In this document: positions 1 through 5,851 of the stretch, in pieces | Layout: the number at the start of each line of letters is the position of its first letter | Numbering within the stretch: position 1 is the stretch's first letter | Source of the DNA: an uncultured Nitrospinaceae bacterium | GTDB lineage: Bacteria > Nitrospinota > Nitrospinia > Nitrospinales > VA-1 | DNA: 8,158 nucleotides | Assembly: GCA_913043155.1 (NCBI GenBank) | Contig: CAJWLY010000060.1 | Coordinates: 1-8,158, forward strand | Direction of reading: 5' to 3' | Program-made: the position numbers and the translations under genes | The notes under the pieces: generated by a model | What the model was told of the DNA's origin: nothing | The model's input: the letters and a program-made list of their open reading frames with translations, nothing else | Databases searched by the model: none

Positions 1-2
1 TC

Positions 3-248
3 AATCTATCACTTGATCCCGAACGTGCGCGTAATTTTCACGACCAAACACTGCCAGCCGACAATGCCAAGACTGCACACTTCTGTTCCATGTGCGGGCC
101 TCAGTTCTGCTCAATGAAAATTACACAGGATGTGCGTGATTATGCCCAGAAGCAAGGCATCAGCGAAAGAGAAGCCCTCGACAAAGGCATGCGAGAAATG
201 TCGAAATCTTTCCGTGATAAAGGCGGAAAGATTTACTCAAAGACTTGA
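3..248 (+). CDS. thiC: Phosphomethylpyrimidine synthase ThiC, C-terminal end (partial)
   Basis: Only the last 81 residues are in the window; the gene enters from the left edge. ThiC is a radical SAM enzyme that rearranges aminoimidazole ribotide into hydroxymethylpyrimidine phosphate for thiamine synthesis. The visible tail starts with NLSLDPERAR and carries CSMCGPQFCSM, the C-x2-C-x4-C motif (residues 28, 31 and 36 of the visible part) that holds the 4Fe-4S cluster in this family, placed near the C-terminus as usual. It ends about 40 residues later at a TGA at 246-248. It converges with ispF, and the last 16 bp of the two coding regions overlap. No hairpin plus T-run follows the stop. The match is very clear. 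Whether other thiamine genes lie to the left cannot be seen. Confidence 0.96.
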   Translation, partial: NLSLDPERARNFHDQTLPADNAKTAHFCSMCGPQFCSMKITQDVRDYAQKQGISEREALDKGMREMSKSFRDKGGKIYSKT

Positions 249-712
249 AGGAGGACGATGGCGTAAGCAGCGATACCCTCTTCGCGTCCAGAGAACCCTA
301 ACGTCTCGGTTGTCGTGGCTTTGATGCTGACTTGGGTCGCATCGATCCCGAGAGATTTAGCTATATTTCTTTTCATCGCTTCAATGTGGGGGGCGAGCTT
401 TGGTTTTTGCGCAACAATAGTAGCGTCGGTGTTGACCACGTGGTATCCGCTTTCTTTAACAATCTCTCCTACTTTTTCAAGAAAAGCCAAGCTAGAAAAT
501 CCTTTCCACTTACCGTCAGTATCAGGAAAGTGCGTACCGAGATCGCCCGCATTACATGCGCCGAGTAGGGCATCGCACAGGGCATGACACAATGCGTCGG
601 CGTCGGAATGTCCGTCAAGTCCAAGGGCGTGCGGGATATCCACGCCGCCGAGGATAAGCTTTCGCCCTTCGATCAGGCGATGCACGTCGTATCCGTTACC
701 TACTCTAAACAT
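233..712 (-). CDS. ispF: 2-C-methyl-D-erythritol 2,4-cyclodiphosphate synthase
   Basis: Fifth step of the MEP pathway: cyclises CDP-methylerythritol 2-phosphate to methylerythritol cyclodiphosphate with release of CMP; cytosolic trimer in known members. The 159-residue length is normal. The N-terminus GNGYDVHRL gives the metal ligands D9 and H11; GHSDADAL follows, with H43 as the expected third ligand; HFPD is at 61-64; the C-terminal ATTTETLGFSGREEGIAA (from about 132) is the nucleotide-binding signature. The ATG at 712 is the only reasonable start, but the 31 bp between it and the dxr stop contain no Shine-Dalgarno; the stretch just upstream is pyrimidine-rich (CTCCTCTTTCCC). It is the last gene of the cluster and its 3' end overlaps that of convergent thiC by 16 bp. 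It is not next to ispD, its frequent partner, but next to dxr, three steps earlier in the pathway. Confidence 0.97.
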   Translation of the reverse strand: MFRVGNGYDVHRLIEGRKLILGGVDIPHALGLDGHSDADALCHALCDALLGACNAGDLGTHFPDTDGKWKGFSSLAFLEKVGEIVKESGYHVVNTDATIVAQKPKLAPHIEAMKRNIAKSLGIDATQVSIKATTTETLGFSGREEGIAAYAIVLLQVFE

Positions 713-743
713 GGGAAAGAGGAGCGGTTTTACAAGGTTAATT

Positions 744-1895
744 TCAATGCACGACTGTAATCAGTTTTCTTGCTTCTTCACGCGCCCAGCGGTCGGCGGA
801 TTGAACGGCTTCAAGCGTATCAACCGGTTGGCACTTATGATTGTCCATGGTAGCTCGGATAATCTCAGCAATATCTTGGAACAGGATCGATTCGTTTAAA
901 AAAGCCTGCACAGCAACTTCATTGGCGGCGTTGAGTACGGCAGGCATGGTCTGCCCAGTCTTTAGCGCGTCCTGTGCCAGTCTGATACAGGGAAACTTTT
1001 CGTAGTCGGGTTCCTCAAACGTAAGTTGTTTTATAATTTTCAGATCCAGTGACGGCAATTCGCAGTCGATGCGATCGGGATAAGTCAAAGCATATGTGAT
1101 GGGCACGCGCATGTCGGGGATTCCCAGTTGCGCTATGATAGAAGTATCGACAAACTCGATCATCGAATGAATAATACTCTGCGGATGGATGATAATCTCG
1201 ATGGAGGTGTCACATCCAAACAGCCATTTTGCTTCGATGTATTCCAAGCCTTTGTTCATCATTGTCGCAGAGTCGATGGTGATCTTGTCGCCCATTTCCC
1301 AGTTGGGATGGTTGAGGGCTTCTTTGGCGGTAACGCTCTCCATTTGCTTCCGGGTAAAGGTACGAAAGGGGCCACCGGATCCGGTGAGGATTATTTTTTT
1401 GACGCGATCTTGTTTTTCTCCGTTAAGCACCTGCAGAATCGCGCTATGCTCGCTGTCGATGGGAATGATGTTGACGCGGTCTTTTGCTTCTTGAAGCACC
1501 AGTTCGCCCGCTGCCACCAGTGTTTCCTTATTGGCGAGCGCGAGATCCTTGCCCGACTGGATTGCGGCAAGCGACGGCACAAGTCCAGCGCTACCGACTA
1601 TGGCTGAGACGACCAACAACGCATCAGGGTAGGTGGCAACTTTGACCGATCCTTCTTCGCCAGAGAGGATTTCCACATCCTCACTCTGAAGCAGTTCCTT
1701 GAGCGCGCCGCGTTTTGAAGAATTGAAAATGGAAACAAGTGAGGGCTTGAACTCTTTAATTTGCTCTGCGAAGAGTTCAATATTGCTGCCGGCGGTCATT
1801 GCTCCAACCGTAAAGCGGTCTGGATTGCACCGGACAACGTCGAGGGTATTGACACCAATGGACCCGGTGGACCCCAGAATGGAGATCATTTTCAT
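744..1895 (-). CDS. dxr: 1-deoxy-D-xylulose 5-phosphate reductoisomerase
   Basis: First committed step of the MEP pathway: NADPH- and metal-dependent rearrangement and reduction of deoxyxylulose phosphate to methylerythritol phosphate; the fosmidomycin target. From ATG 1895 it is 383 residues, a normal length. The NADPH-binding loop GSTGSIG is at 8-14; IPIDSEH (144-150) gives metal ligands D147 and E149; TGSGGPFR is at 171-178; NHPNWEMG at 195-202; NKGLEYIEAKWLF (214-226) gives ligand E218; HPQSIIHSM starts at 237; NAANEVAV at 322-329. I chose ATG 1895 because MKMISILGSTGSIG matches the usual N-terminus. The frame can extend to a TTG at 1907, and ATG 1889 is also possible. None has a clear Shine-Dalgarno. 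It lies 77 bp after cdsA and 31 bp before ispF; many genomes have rseP at the position held here by ispF. Confidence 0.97.
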   Translation of the reverse strand: MKMISILGSTGSIGVNTLDVVRCNPDRFTVGAMTAGSNIELFAEQIKEFKPSLVSIFNSSKRGALKELLQSEDVEILSGEEGSVKVATYPDALLVVSAIVGSAGLVPSLAAIQSGKDLALANKETLVAAGELVLQEAKDRVNIIPIDSEHSAILQVLNGEKQDRVKKIILTGSGGPFRTFTRKQMESVTAKEALNHPNWEMGDKITIDSATMMNKGLEYIEAKWLFGCDTSIEIIIHPQSIIHSMIEFVDTSIIAQLGIPDMRVPITYALTYPDRIDCELPSLDLKIIKQLTFEEPDYEKFPCIRLAQDALKTGQTMPAVLNAANEVAVQAFLNESILFQDIAEIIRATMDNHKCQPVDTLEAVQSADRWAREEARKLITVVH

Positions 1896-1942
1896 AGTGG
1901 ATATCAAAACTTATAAATCAATTTCCGTCCGGACTCCGATCA

Positions 1943-1956
1943 CGATACCACTATCG
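1943..1956. other. Small perfect inverted repeat between cdsA and dxr
   Basis: CGATA, a 4-base loop CCAC, then TATCG: a perfect 5-bp stem inside the 77-bp gap. A wider CCGAT...ATCGG pairing encloses part of it. No T-run follows on the minus strand, so it does not look like a terminator. It could be a short leader element or chance. Confidence 0.2.
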
Positions 1957-1972
1957 GTCGGGAAAGAACGGT

Positions 1973-2761
1973 TTAAAGCACAAGCTTGAAGTAACAGTAA
2001 AAAACGGGACCGGCAAATAACAGGCTGTCGATACGGTCGAGGACGCCCCCATGTCCCGGAATCAGATCACTAGAATCTTTAACTCCAACCTGGCGTTTCA
2101 ACAGCGATTCGGCGAGATCGCCGAATTGGCCGATAGTACCGCAAATGAGCGCAACGAGCAAACAATGGACCATCGCGATCTGGTCGAGAAACCAGACTTT
2201 TGCTACGACACCTGCCATCAGACTCCCAACGATTCCAGCTACGGCGCCTTCGACTGTTTTTTTTGGGCTGATTGTTCGAGCAAGAGGATTTTTACCAAAG
2301 TTCTTACCCAAGTAATACGCGGCAGTATCGCCCAACCAGACAATGAGGAAAAGAAAAAAGATGAGACGTTCGCCGTGTTCAAAACTACGAATAAGCAGGT
2401 AGTACCCGCCAAAACCCGCAACGTACAGAATGCCAAACAGGGTGTAGGCGATCTGATTGATAGCAATCTTGACGTTGGTTTCTCTGATAAACCACGCGGC
2501 GAATAGGGATATCCCTGCCACCAGCCCCCACTCTACAAAGAAGCGACCTTCGAAATAAAAACTGAGTAGCAAAAGGAAACTGAGAACCATGCCCGGAATG
2601 GGAAATCCCTTGACTCCCGTGCGGCCGATCATGGCGAAGTACTCGTAGACCGCCGCTAGCACAACAGCGGCGACGAAAATCAGAAACAGTAGGGGAGAGC
2701 CATAATAGACAACCCCCACAACAACTGGAATAGCTGTCACGCCTATTAAAATTCGCGTCAA
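1973..2761 (-). CDS. cdsA: Phosphatidate cytidylyltransferase (CDP-diglyceride synthase)
   Basis: Makes CDP-diacylglycerol from CTP and phosphatidic acid, the branch point for phosphatidylglycerol and phosphatidylethanolamine; integral inner-membrane enzyme. The 262 residues are mostly hydrophobic, with several membrane segments (about 5-40, 56-70, 78-92, 102-124, 133-151, 172-190 and 196-212). The family signature is complete: S219-LLKR-x4-KD-x6-PGHGGVLDRID ending at D245. Also seen are GDTAAYYLG (144-152), SPKKTVEG (165-172) and GDLAES (214-219). The start is TTG at 2761; an AGAGG sits 7 nt upstream and the N-terminus TRILIGVTAIP is typical, so TTG is well supported. It lies 132 bp after uppS and 77 bp before dxr. 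Its product serves phospholipid synthesis alongside the lipid-carrier synthesis of uppS. Confidence 0.96.
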   Translation of the reverse strand: MTRILIGVTAIPVVVGVVYYGSPLLFLIFVAAVVLAAVYEYFAMIGRTGVKGFPIPGMVLSFLLLLSFYFEGRFFVEWGLVAGISLFAAWFIRETNVKIAINQIAYTLFGILYVAGFGGYYLLIRSFEHGERLIFFLFLIVWLGDTAAYYLGKNFGKNPLARTISPKKTVEGAVAGIVGSLMAGVVAKVWFLDQIAMVHCLLVALICGTIGQFGDLAESLLKRQVGVKDSSDLIPGHGGVLDRIDSLLFAGPVFYCYFKLVL

Positions 2762-2768
2762 CGGTTAT

Positions 2769-2773
2769 CCTCT
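2769..2773 (-). promoter_or_regulatory. Ribosome binding site fixing the TTG start of cdsA
   Basis: AGAGG on the minus strand, 7 nt before the TTG at 2759-2761. No ATG or GTG in frame is nearby upstream, so this site decides the start. Confidence 0.6.
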
Positions 2774-2795
2774 ATCAAATAAACAGGGAGTGGGC

Positions 2796-2822
2796 AGGGA
2801 GTTCTCGGTGGAAAACCTCCCT
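2796..2822 (-). promoter_or_regulatory. Leader hairpin upstream of cdsA
   Basis: On the minus strand AGGGAG and TTTTC (separated by one bulged G), a CACC loop, then GAGAA and CTCCCT. This gives 11 pairs (one G-U) around a 4-base loop. A second CTCCCT copy lies 5 bp further on (2785-2790 on the plus strand as AGGGAG), so the 5' arm could pair with either one. No U-run follows directly, so it is not a plain intrinsic terminator. It may be an mRNA leader structure for cdsA; its function is unknown. Confidence 0.35.
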
Positions 2823-2827
2823 CAGGT

Positions 2828-2861
2828 TGTCACAGTAATTGGCAACTCGAACATGTCACAG
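2828..2861. repeat. TGTCACAG direct repeat pair in the uppS-cdsA gap
   Basis: TGTCACAG occurs at 2828-2835 and again at 2854-2861, 26 bp start to start, about two and a half helical turns. It could be a tandem protein-binding site or chance in a short gap. No promoter is clearly linked to it. Confidence 0.25.
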
Positions 2862-2893
2862 CGTGGATCACGTTTCCGTGGAATCGGCTCCGG

Positions 2894-3661
2894 TCAGGCT
2901 TTTACAATTTGTTCCTGGGTCAGACCAAATCGGCGCTCTCGACCTTGATAGTCGATGATCGCCTTTAGCAGGTCTTCTTCCTGAAATTCCGGCCACAGGA
3001 CTTCCGTGTAATGCAATTCGGTGTAGGCGATCTGATACAACAGAAAATTACTCACTCTTAATTCTCCGCTCGTGCGAATCAACAGATCGAGATCGGGAAG
3101 CGAATTCGTGTGCAGAAAACTTTCGAATACGGAATAATCGATGTCCTCCACGCATAGGTCATCTGCATGAACTTTTTCGGCCACCTTCCGGACCGCATCG
3201 AGAATTTCCTGCCGTCCTCCATAACTCAAGGCAAGGGTAAGCGTCATGCCGTCGCTCTCCCGGGTATATTCCTTGGTATGGGCGATGCGTTTCTGGATCT
3301 CCCCAGGCAACTCGTCAATATGACCTATGGTGTTAAAGCGAATGTTTTCGTCTCTCATTCGTCGCAGTTCCTTTTTCAAGTAATGATCCAGGATCATCAT
3401 GAGAGTGCTGGTTTCTGCGGGCGGGCGATTCCAGTTTTCTTCTGAAAAAGAGTAGAGGGTGAGCGCCTCGATATCGAGCTTTCGACACAGGGTCACGATG
3501 CGGTCGACCGTCTTCACTCCTTCCCAGTGGCCTTGAATCCTAGGGAGGGAATTTTTTTTCGCCCACCGTCCGTTGCCATCCATGATGACAGCAATATGCC
3601 GAGGTAAGCGGCTGAGGTCGATTTCTTCGAGCAGTGGTGAATTAATTGAAGAAAGATCCAT
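2894..3661 (-). CDS. uppS: Undecaprenyl diphosphate synthase (cis-prenyltransferase)
   Basis: Adds eight isopentenyl units in cis to farnesyl diphosphate to make the C55 carrier lipid for peptidoglycan and other envelope polymers; cytosolic enzyme that works at the membrane. It is 255 residues from ATG 3661, a normal length. HIAVIMDGNGRWAK carries the catalytic Asp (D28 from this start), followed by the conserved GH (H45), SEENWNRP, and near the C-terminus LLIRTSGELRVSNFLLYQ and ELHYTEVLWPEF, which supply the diphosphate-binding arginines and the metal-binding Glu. The frame also opens at a TTG at 3673 (259 residues). Neither start has a Shine-Dalgarno. It follows frr after about 97 bp that hold a TATAAT box and a hairpin, and precedes cdsA by 132 bp. 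Its substrates come from the pathway that includes dxr and ispF downstream. Confidence 0.96.
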   Translation of the reverse strand: MDLSSINSPLLEEIDLSRLPRHIAVIMDGNGRWAKKNSLPRIQGHWEGVKTVDRIVTLCRKLDIEALTLYSFSEENWNRPPAETSTLMMILDHYLKKELRRMRDENIRFNTIGHIDELPGEIQKRIAHTKEYTRESDGMTLTLALSYGGRQEILDAVRKVAEKVHADDLCVEDIDYSVFESFLHTNSLPDLDLLIRTSGELRVSNFLLYQIAYTELHYTEVLWPEFQEEDLLKAIIDYQGRERRFGLTQEQIVKA

Positions 3662-3688
3662 CGGAATAAACAAGCGGACATAACAATC

Positions 3689-3714
3689 GAAGACAGGACT
3701 CGTTTCCTATCTTC
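3689..3714 (-). promoter_or_regulatory. Leader hairpin upstream of uppS
   Basis: GAAGATAGGA, a 6-base loop AACGAG, then TCCTGTCTTC on the minus strand: a 10-bp stem with one U-G pair. A nearby CGAAGA (3722-3727) could instead pair with the 3' arm TCTTCG (3688-3693), giving an alternative fold. It lies between the TATAAT box and the uppS start and has no U-run after it, so it looks like a 5' leader structure rather than a terminator. Function unknown. Confidence 0.4.
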
Positions 3715-3743
3715 TACTGATCTTCGGGCTAAAACTTGATTTA

Positions 3744-3749
3744 ATTATA
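3744..3749 (-). promoter_or_regulatory. Possible internal promoter (-10 box) for uppS-cdsA-dxr-ispF
   Basis: A perfect TATAAT on the minus strand, just after the frr stop. No good -35 hexamer lies 16-18 bp upstream inside the frr end, and there is no TGn extension. A TTGACG is present but only 7 bp away, too close. It may be a weak or activator-dependent promoter, or chance in an AT-rich stretch. Confidence 0.35.
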
Positions 3750-3758
3750 GAGCATTCG

Positions 3759-4316
3759 TCAAATATTCAGGATATCTTTTTCTTTTTCCTGAGCTAATTT
3801 ATCCGCTGTAGCGATATGTTCGTCCGTAATTTTCTGCAACCGTTCCTGTCCCTTGTGGCTTGCATCCTCGGAAATTTCGTGTTTCTTCTCTTTAGACTTG
3901 AACTGATCGTTGAAGTTGCGCCGTACGTTGCGGATTGCCACCTTATGGTCCTCGACATATTTCTTGACGACCTTAACCAGTTGCTGGCGCCTCTCTCCCG
4001 TAAGCGGTGGAATGTTCAGCCGGATAACCTTCCCGTCGTTGGACGGGGTGAGACCCAAGTCGGATCCCAGGATTACTTTCTCGAGATCCTTGAGAATCGA
4101 GGTGTCCCAGGGCTGAATAGTAATGGTCTGGTTATCAGGAACCCCGAGCGTTGCCACCTGACTCAAGGGAGTCGGAGTTCCATAGTAATCTACCGTGATG
4201 CCCTCCAAGATGGCCGTGTTGGCAGATCCGGTCCTCAGCTTGCTCAATTCCTTTCGCAAGTGATCCAGCGAATCATCCATCTTCTTTTTACAAGCCGTAA
4301 ATAATTCCTCAGTCAT
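3759..4316 (-). CDS. frr: Ribosome recycling factor
   Basis: Works with EF-G to split the post-termination ribosome from mRNA and tRNA. The 185 residues match the usual length exactly. It has the tRNA-like two-domain layout: N-terminal helix (1-29, ending KLRTG), a beta domain with DYYGTPTPLSQVATLGVPD (43-61) and IQPWD (67-71), then PPLTGERR (103-110), the AIRNVRR segment (127-133) and a long charged C-terminal helix. The ATG at 4314-4316 overlaps the pyrH TGA as ATGA, so translation is probably coupled to pyrH. A G-rich stretch (GGGGG) in the pyrH end could act as a weak ribosome site. It is the last gene of the tightly packed tsf-pyrH-frr part; a longer gap follows before uppS. Confidence 0.98.
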   Translation of the reverse strand: MTEELFTACKKKMDDSLDHLRKELSKLRTGSANTAILEGITVDYYGTPTPLSQVATLGVPDNQTITIQPWDTSILKDLEKVILGSDLGLTPSNDGKVIRLNIPPLTGERRQQLVKVVKKYVEDHKVAIRNVRRNFNDQFKSKEKKHEISEDASHKGQERLQKITDEHIATADKLAQEKEKDILNI

Positions 4317-5038
4317 AACTCAGCCCCCACAACGGTCCCTAACTTTTCACCTAATAACACTCTCTTGATACTATTTTCATCCCGTATATTGAAAACAACC
4401 ATCGGCAATTTGTTGTCCATGCACAAGGAGACCGATGTGGAATCCATCACCTTCAGGCCCTTTTCCAATACTTCTAGGTAAGTCAAATGATCGAACTTGG
4501 TGGCCGAGTCATCTTTCATTGGATCGGCAGAATAAATTCCGTCTACCTTGGTAGCTTTGAAAATAACATCGGCTCCTATTTCCATGGCGCGCAGCGATGC
4601 GGCCGTGTCAGTTGTAAAGTATGGGTTGCCCGTTCCGGAAGCAAAGATCACCACTCTGCCTTTTTCCAGATGGCGGATGGCCCTTCTCCGGATGTAGGGT
4701 TCAGCCACCTGGGGGATCTCGATCGCGGTCTGCACCCGGGTGTTGACGCCAACACTTTCCAAAGCATGTTGTAGGGCCAAGGCGTTGATGATGGTGGACA
4801 GCATACCCATATAATCACCGGTCACCCGCTCCATCCCTAGACTACTGGCCGTGGCTCCACGAAAAATATTGCCTCCACCAATGACAATGGCAATCTGCAC
4901 TCCCAAACCCTGCCCTGCAAGAACTTCCTTGGCCAGATTGTTGATCGAATCAACATTAATGCCAAATCCGCCATCCTTCTCAGCTAGGCTTTCACCACTC
5001 AGCTTCAGAAGAACCCGGTTATAGACTGGTTTATCCAT
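4313..5038 (-). CDS. pyrH: Uridylate kinase (UMP kinase)
   Basis: Phosphorylates UMP to UDP, feeding UTP, CTP and UDP-sugars for wall synthesis; a hexameric member of the amino acid kinase fold. It is 241 residues from ATG 5038. Motifs: KLSGES (12-17), GGGNIFRG (54-61), the RVTGDYMGML region (71-80), GTGNPYFTTDTAA (135-147) for UMP and phosphate binding, DGIYSADP (166-173), and MDSTSVSLCMDN (198-209). The frame also opens at a GTG at 5044, two codons earlier, but MDKPVYNRVLLKLSGE matches the family's usual start. It begins 9 bp after the tsf stop, with no clear Shine-Dalgarno, so coupling to tsf is likely. Its TGA overlaps the frr ATG. Confidence 0.98.
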   Translation of the reverse strand: MDKPVYNRVLLKLSGESLAEKDGGFGINVDSINNLAKEVLAGQGLGVQIAIVIGGGNIFRGATASSLGMERVTGDYMGMLSTIINALALQHALESVGVNTRVQTAIEIPQVAEPYIRRRAIRHLEKGRVVIFASGTGNPYFTTDTAASLRAMEIGADVIFKATKVDGIYSADPMKDDSATKFDHLTYLEVLEKGLKVMDSTSVSLCMDNKLPMVVFNIRDENSIKRVLLGEKLGTVVGAEL

Positions 5039-5047
5039 GATCACAAA

Positions 5048-5641
5048 TCATCTGCCGATCTCAAGTCGGGAAAACGTGCCAATGGTGATATTCTCGCCAA
5101 GAACTGCGATCTGCTGTTTTATCAGCTCTTGGATAGTGCTATCGGTGTCCTTGACGAACCTCTGTTCCAGTAGACAGTTTTCCTCGTAAAACTTTTCCAT
5201 CTTTCCGGAAACGATTTTGTCGATGATTTTTTCTGGTTTCCCGGATTCCCGAGCCTGTGCAGCGAAAATTTCCCGTTCTTTGTTCAGCGCCTCTTCGTTC
5301 ACGTCATCGCGAGAAACAAACCGTGGCTTTGCCGCTGCGATGTGCATGCAGATATCTTTGACCAATTGCTGAAAATCGGGGGTATTTGCGACGAAATCAG
5401 TTTCGCAGTGGACTTTGGCAAGAACTCCGATCTTACTGCCGGGGTGGATATAGGAACCAATAGCACCGTCGCCCGTTTCCCGGTCTGCTTTCTTGTCCGC
5501 GTTCGCCAGCCCTTTCTTGCGAAGGAAGGTGATGGCTTCTTCAATATCACCACCAGTTTCCTTTAGAGCCTGTTTACATTCCATGATGCCCACACCCGAT
5601 TTTTGGCGTAGGTTTTTGACCATATCTGCGGTAATTTCCAT
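5048..5641 (-). CDS. tsf: Elongation factor Ts, short form
   Basis: Guanine nucleotide exchange factor for EF-Tu. It has the N-terminal UBA-like domain with LRQKSGVGIMECKQAL (11-26), then the core with CETDFVAN (79-86), whose Asp-Phe pair disturbs the Mg site of EF-Tu, and a C-terminal module ending near residue 197. The length is close to the compact EF-Ts known from several phyla and well below the roughly 280 residues of enterobacterial EF-Ts; no frame break is seen, so this is a natural short form. ATG 5641 has strong ribosome sites: AAGGAG 5 nt upstream (5647-5652) and a further AGGAGG at 5655-5660. It is 210 bp after rpsB and 9 bp before pyrH. Confidence 0.98.
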   Translation of the reverse strand: MEITADMVKNLRQKSGVGIMECKQALKETGGDIEEAITFLRKKGLANADKKADRETGDGAIGSYIHPGSKIGVLAKVHCETDFVANTPDFQQLVKDICMHIAAAKPRFVSRDDVNEEALNKEREIFAAQARESGKPEKIIDKIVSGKMEKFYEENCLLEQRFVKDTDSTIQELIKQQIAVLGENITIGTFSRLEIGR

Positions 5642-5851
5642 TCTTGCTCCTTATCCTCCTAAATAATGGGGCTCAAACATTTTATCAGTGGTCTCCTTAA
5701 AGCCGCACCCACCCGCGCCGAGGCAACAATTTCAAGTCGTGTTCATTATCGGCGTGAAGGGGACACCCCCTCCCTTTCGCCCCCTCGAGTCCGTGGGTTG
5801 TAGTAATTGAGGTTCAGCTCGGCCGGGAAAAACTTGATCGCAGGCAAAGTC
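5642..5851. other. rpsB-tsf spacer with G-rich tract
   Basis: This 210-bp gap carries the tsf ribosome sites at its left end. On the minus strand it has G-runs at 5780-5784, 5772-5774 and 5766-5770, followed by TGTCCCC, which can form a small GGGG-TGT-CCCC hairpin. Three runs lie close together; a canonical four-run quadruplex is not present. A read-through/attenuation role between rpsB and tsf is possible but not shown. No gene is visible; the open frame across it is in the wrong phase to rpsB and has skewed composition. Confidence 0.3.

Noticed and set aside
241..270. AGGAGG followed by ATG on the plus strand just after thiC
   Set aside because: The frame stops after two codons (ATG GCG TAA); the sequence is explained by the antisense ispF codons.
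1128..1607. 159-codon plus-strand frame inside dxr
   Set aside because: Lies wholly antisense to a complete, motif-rich dxr; no ribosome site or family likeness.
3816..4304. 162-codon plus-strand frame inside frr
   Set aside because: Wholly antisense to a complete frr of exactly normal length; a codon-bias shadow.
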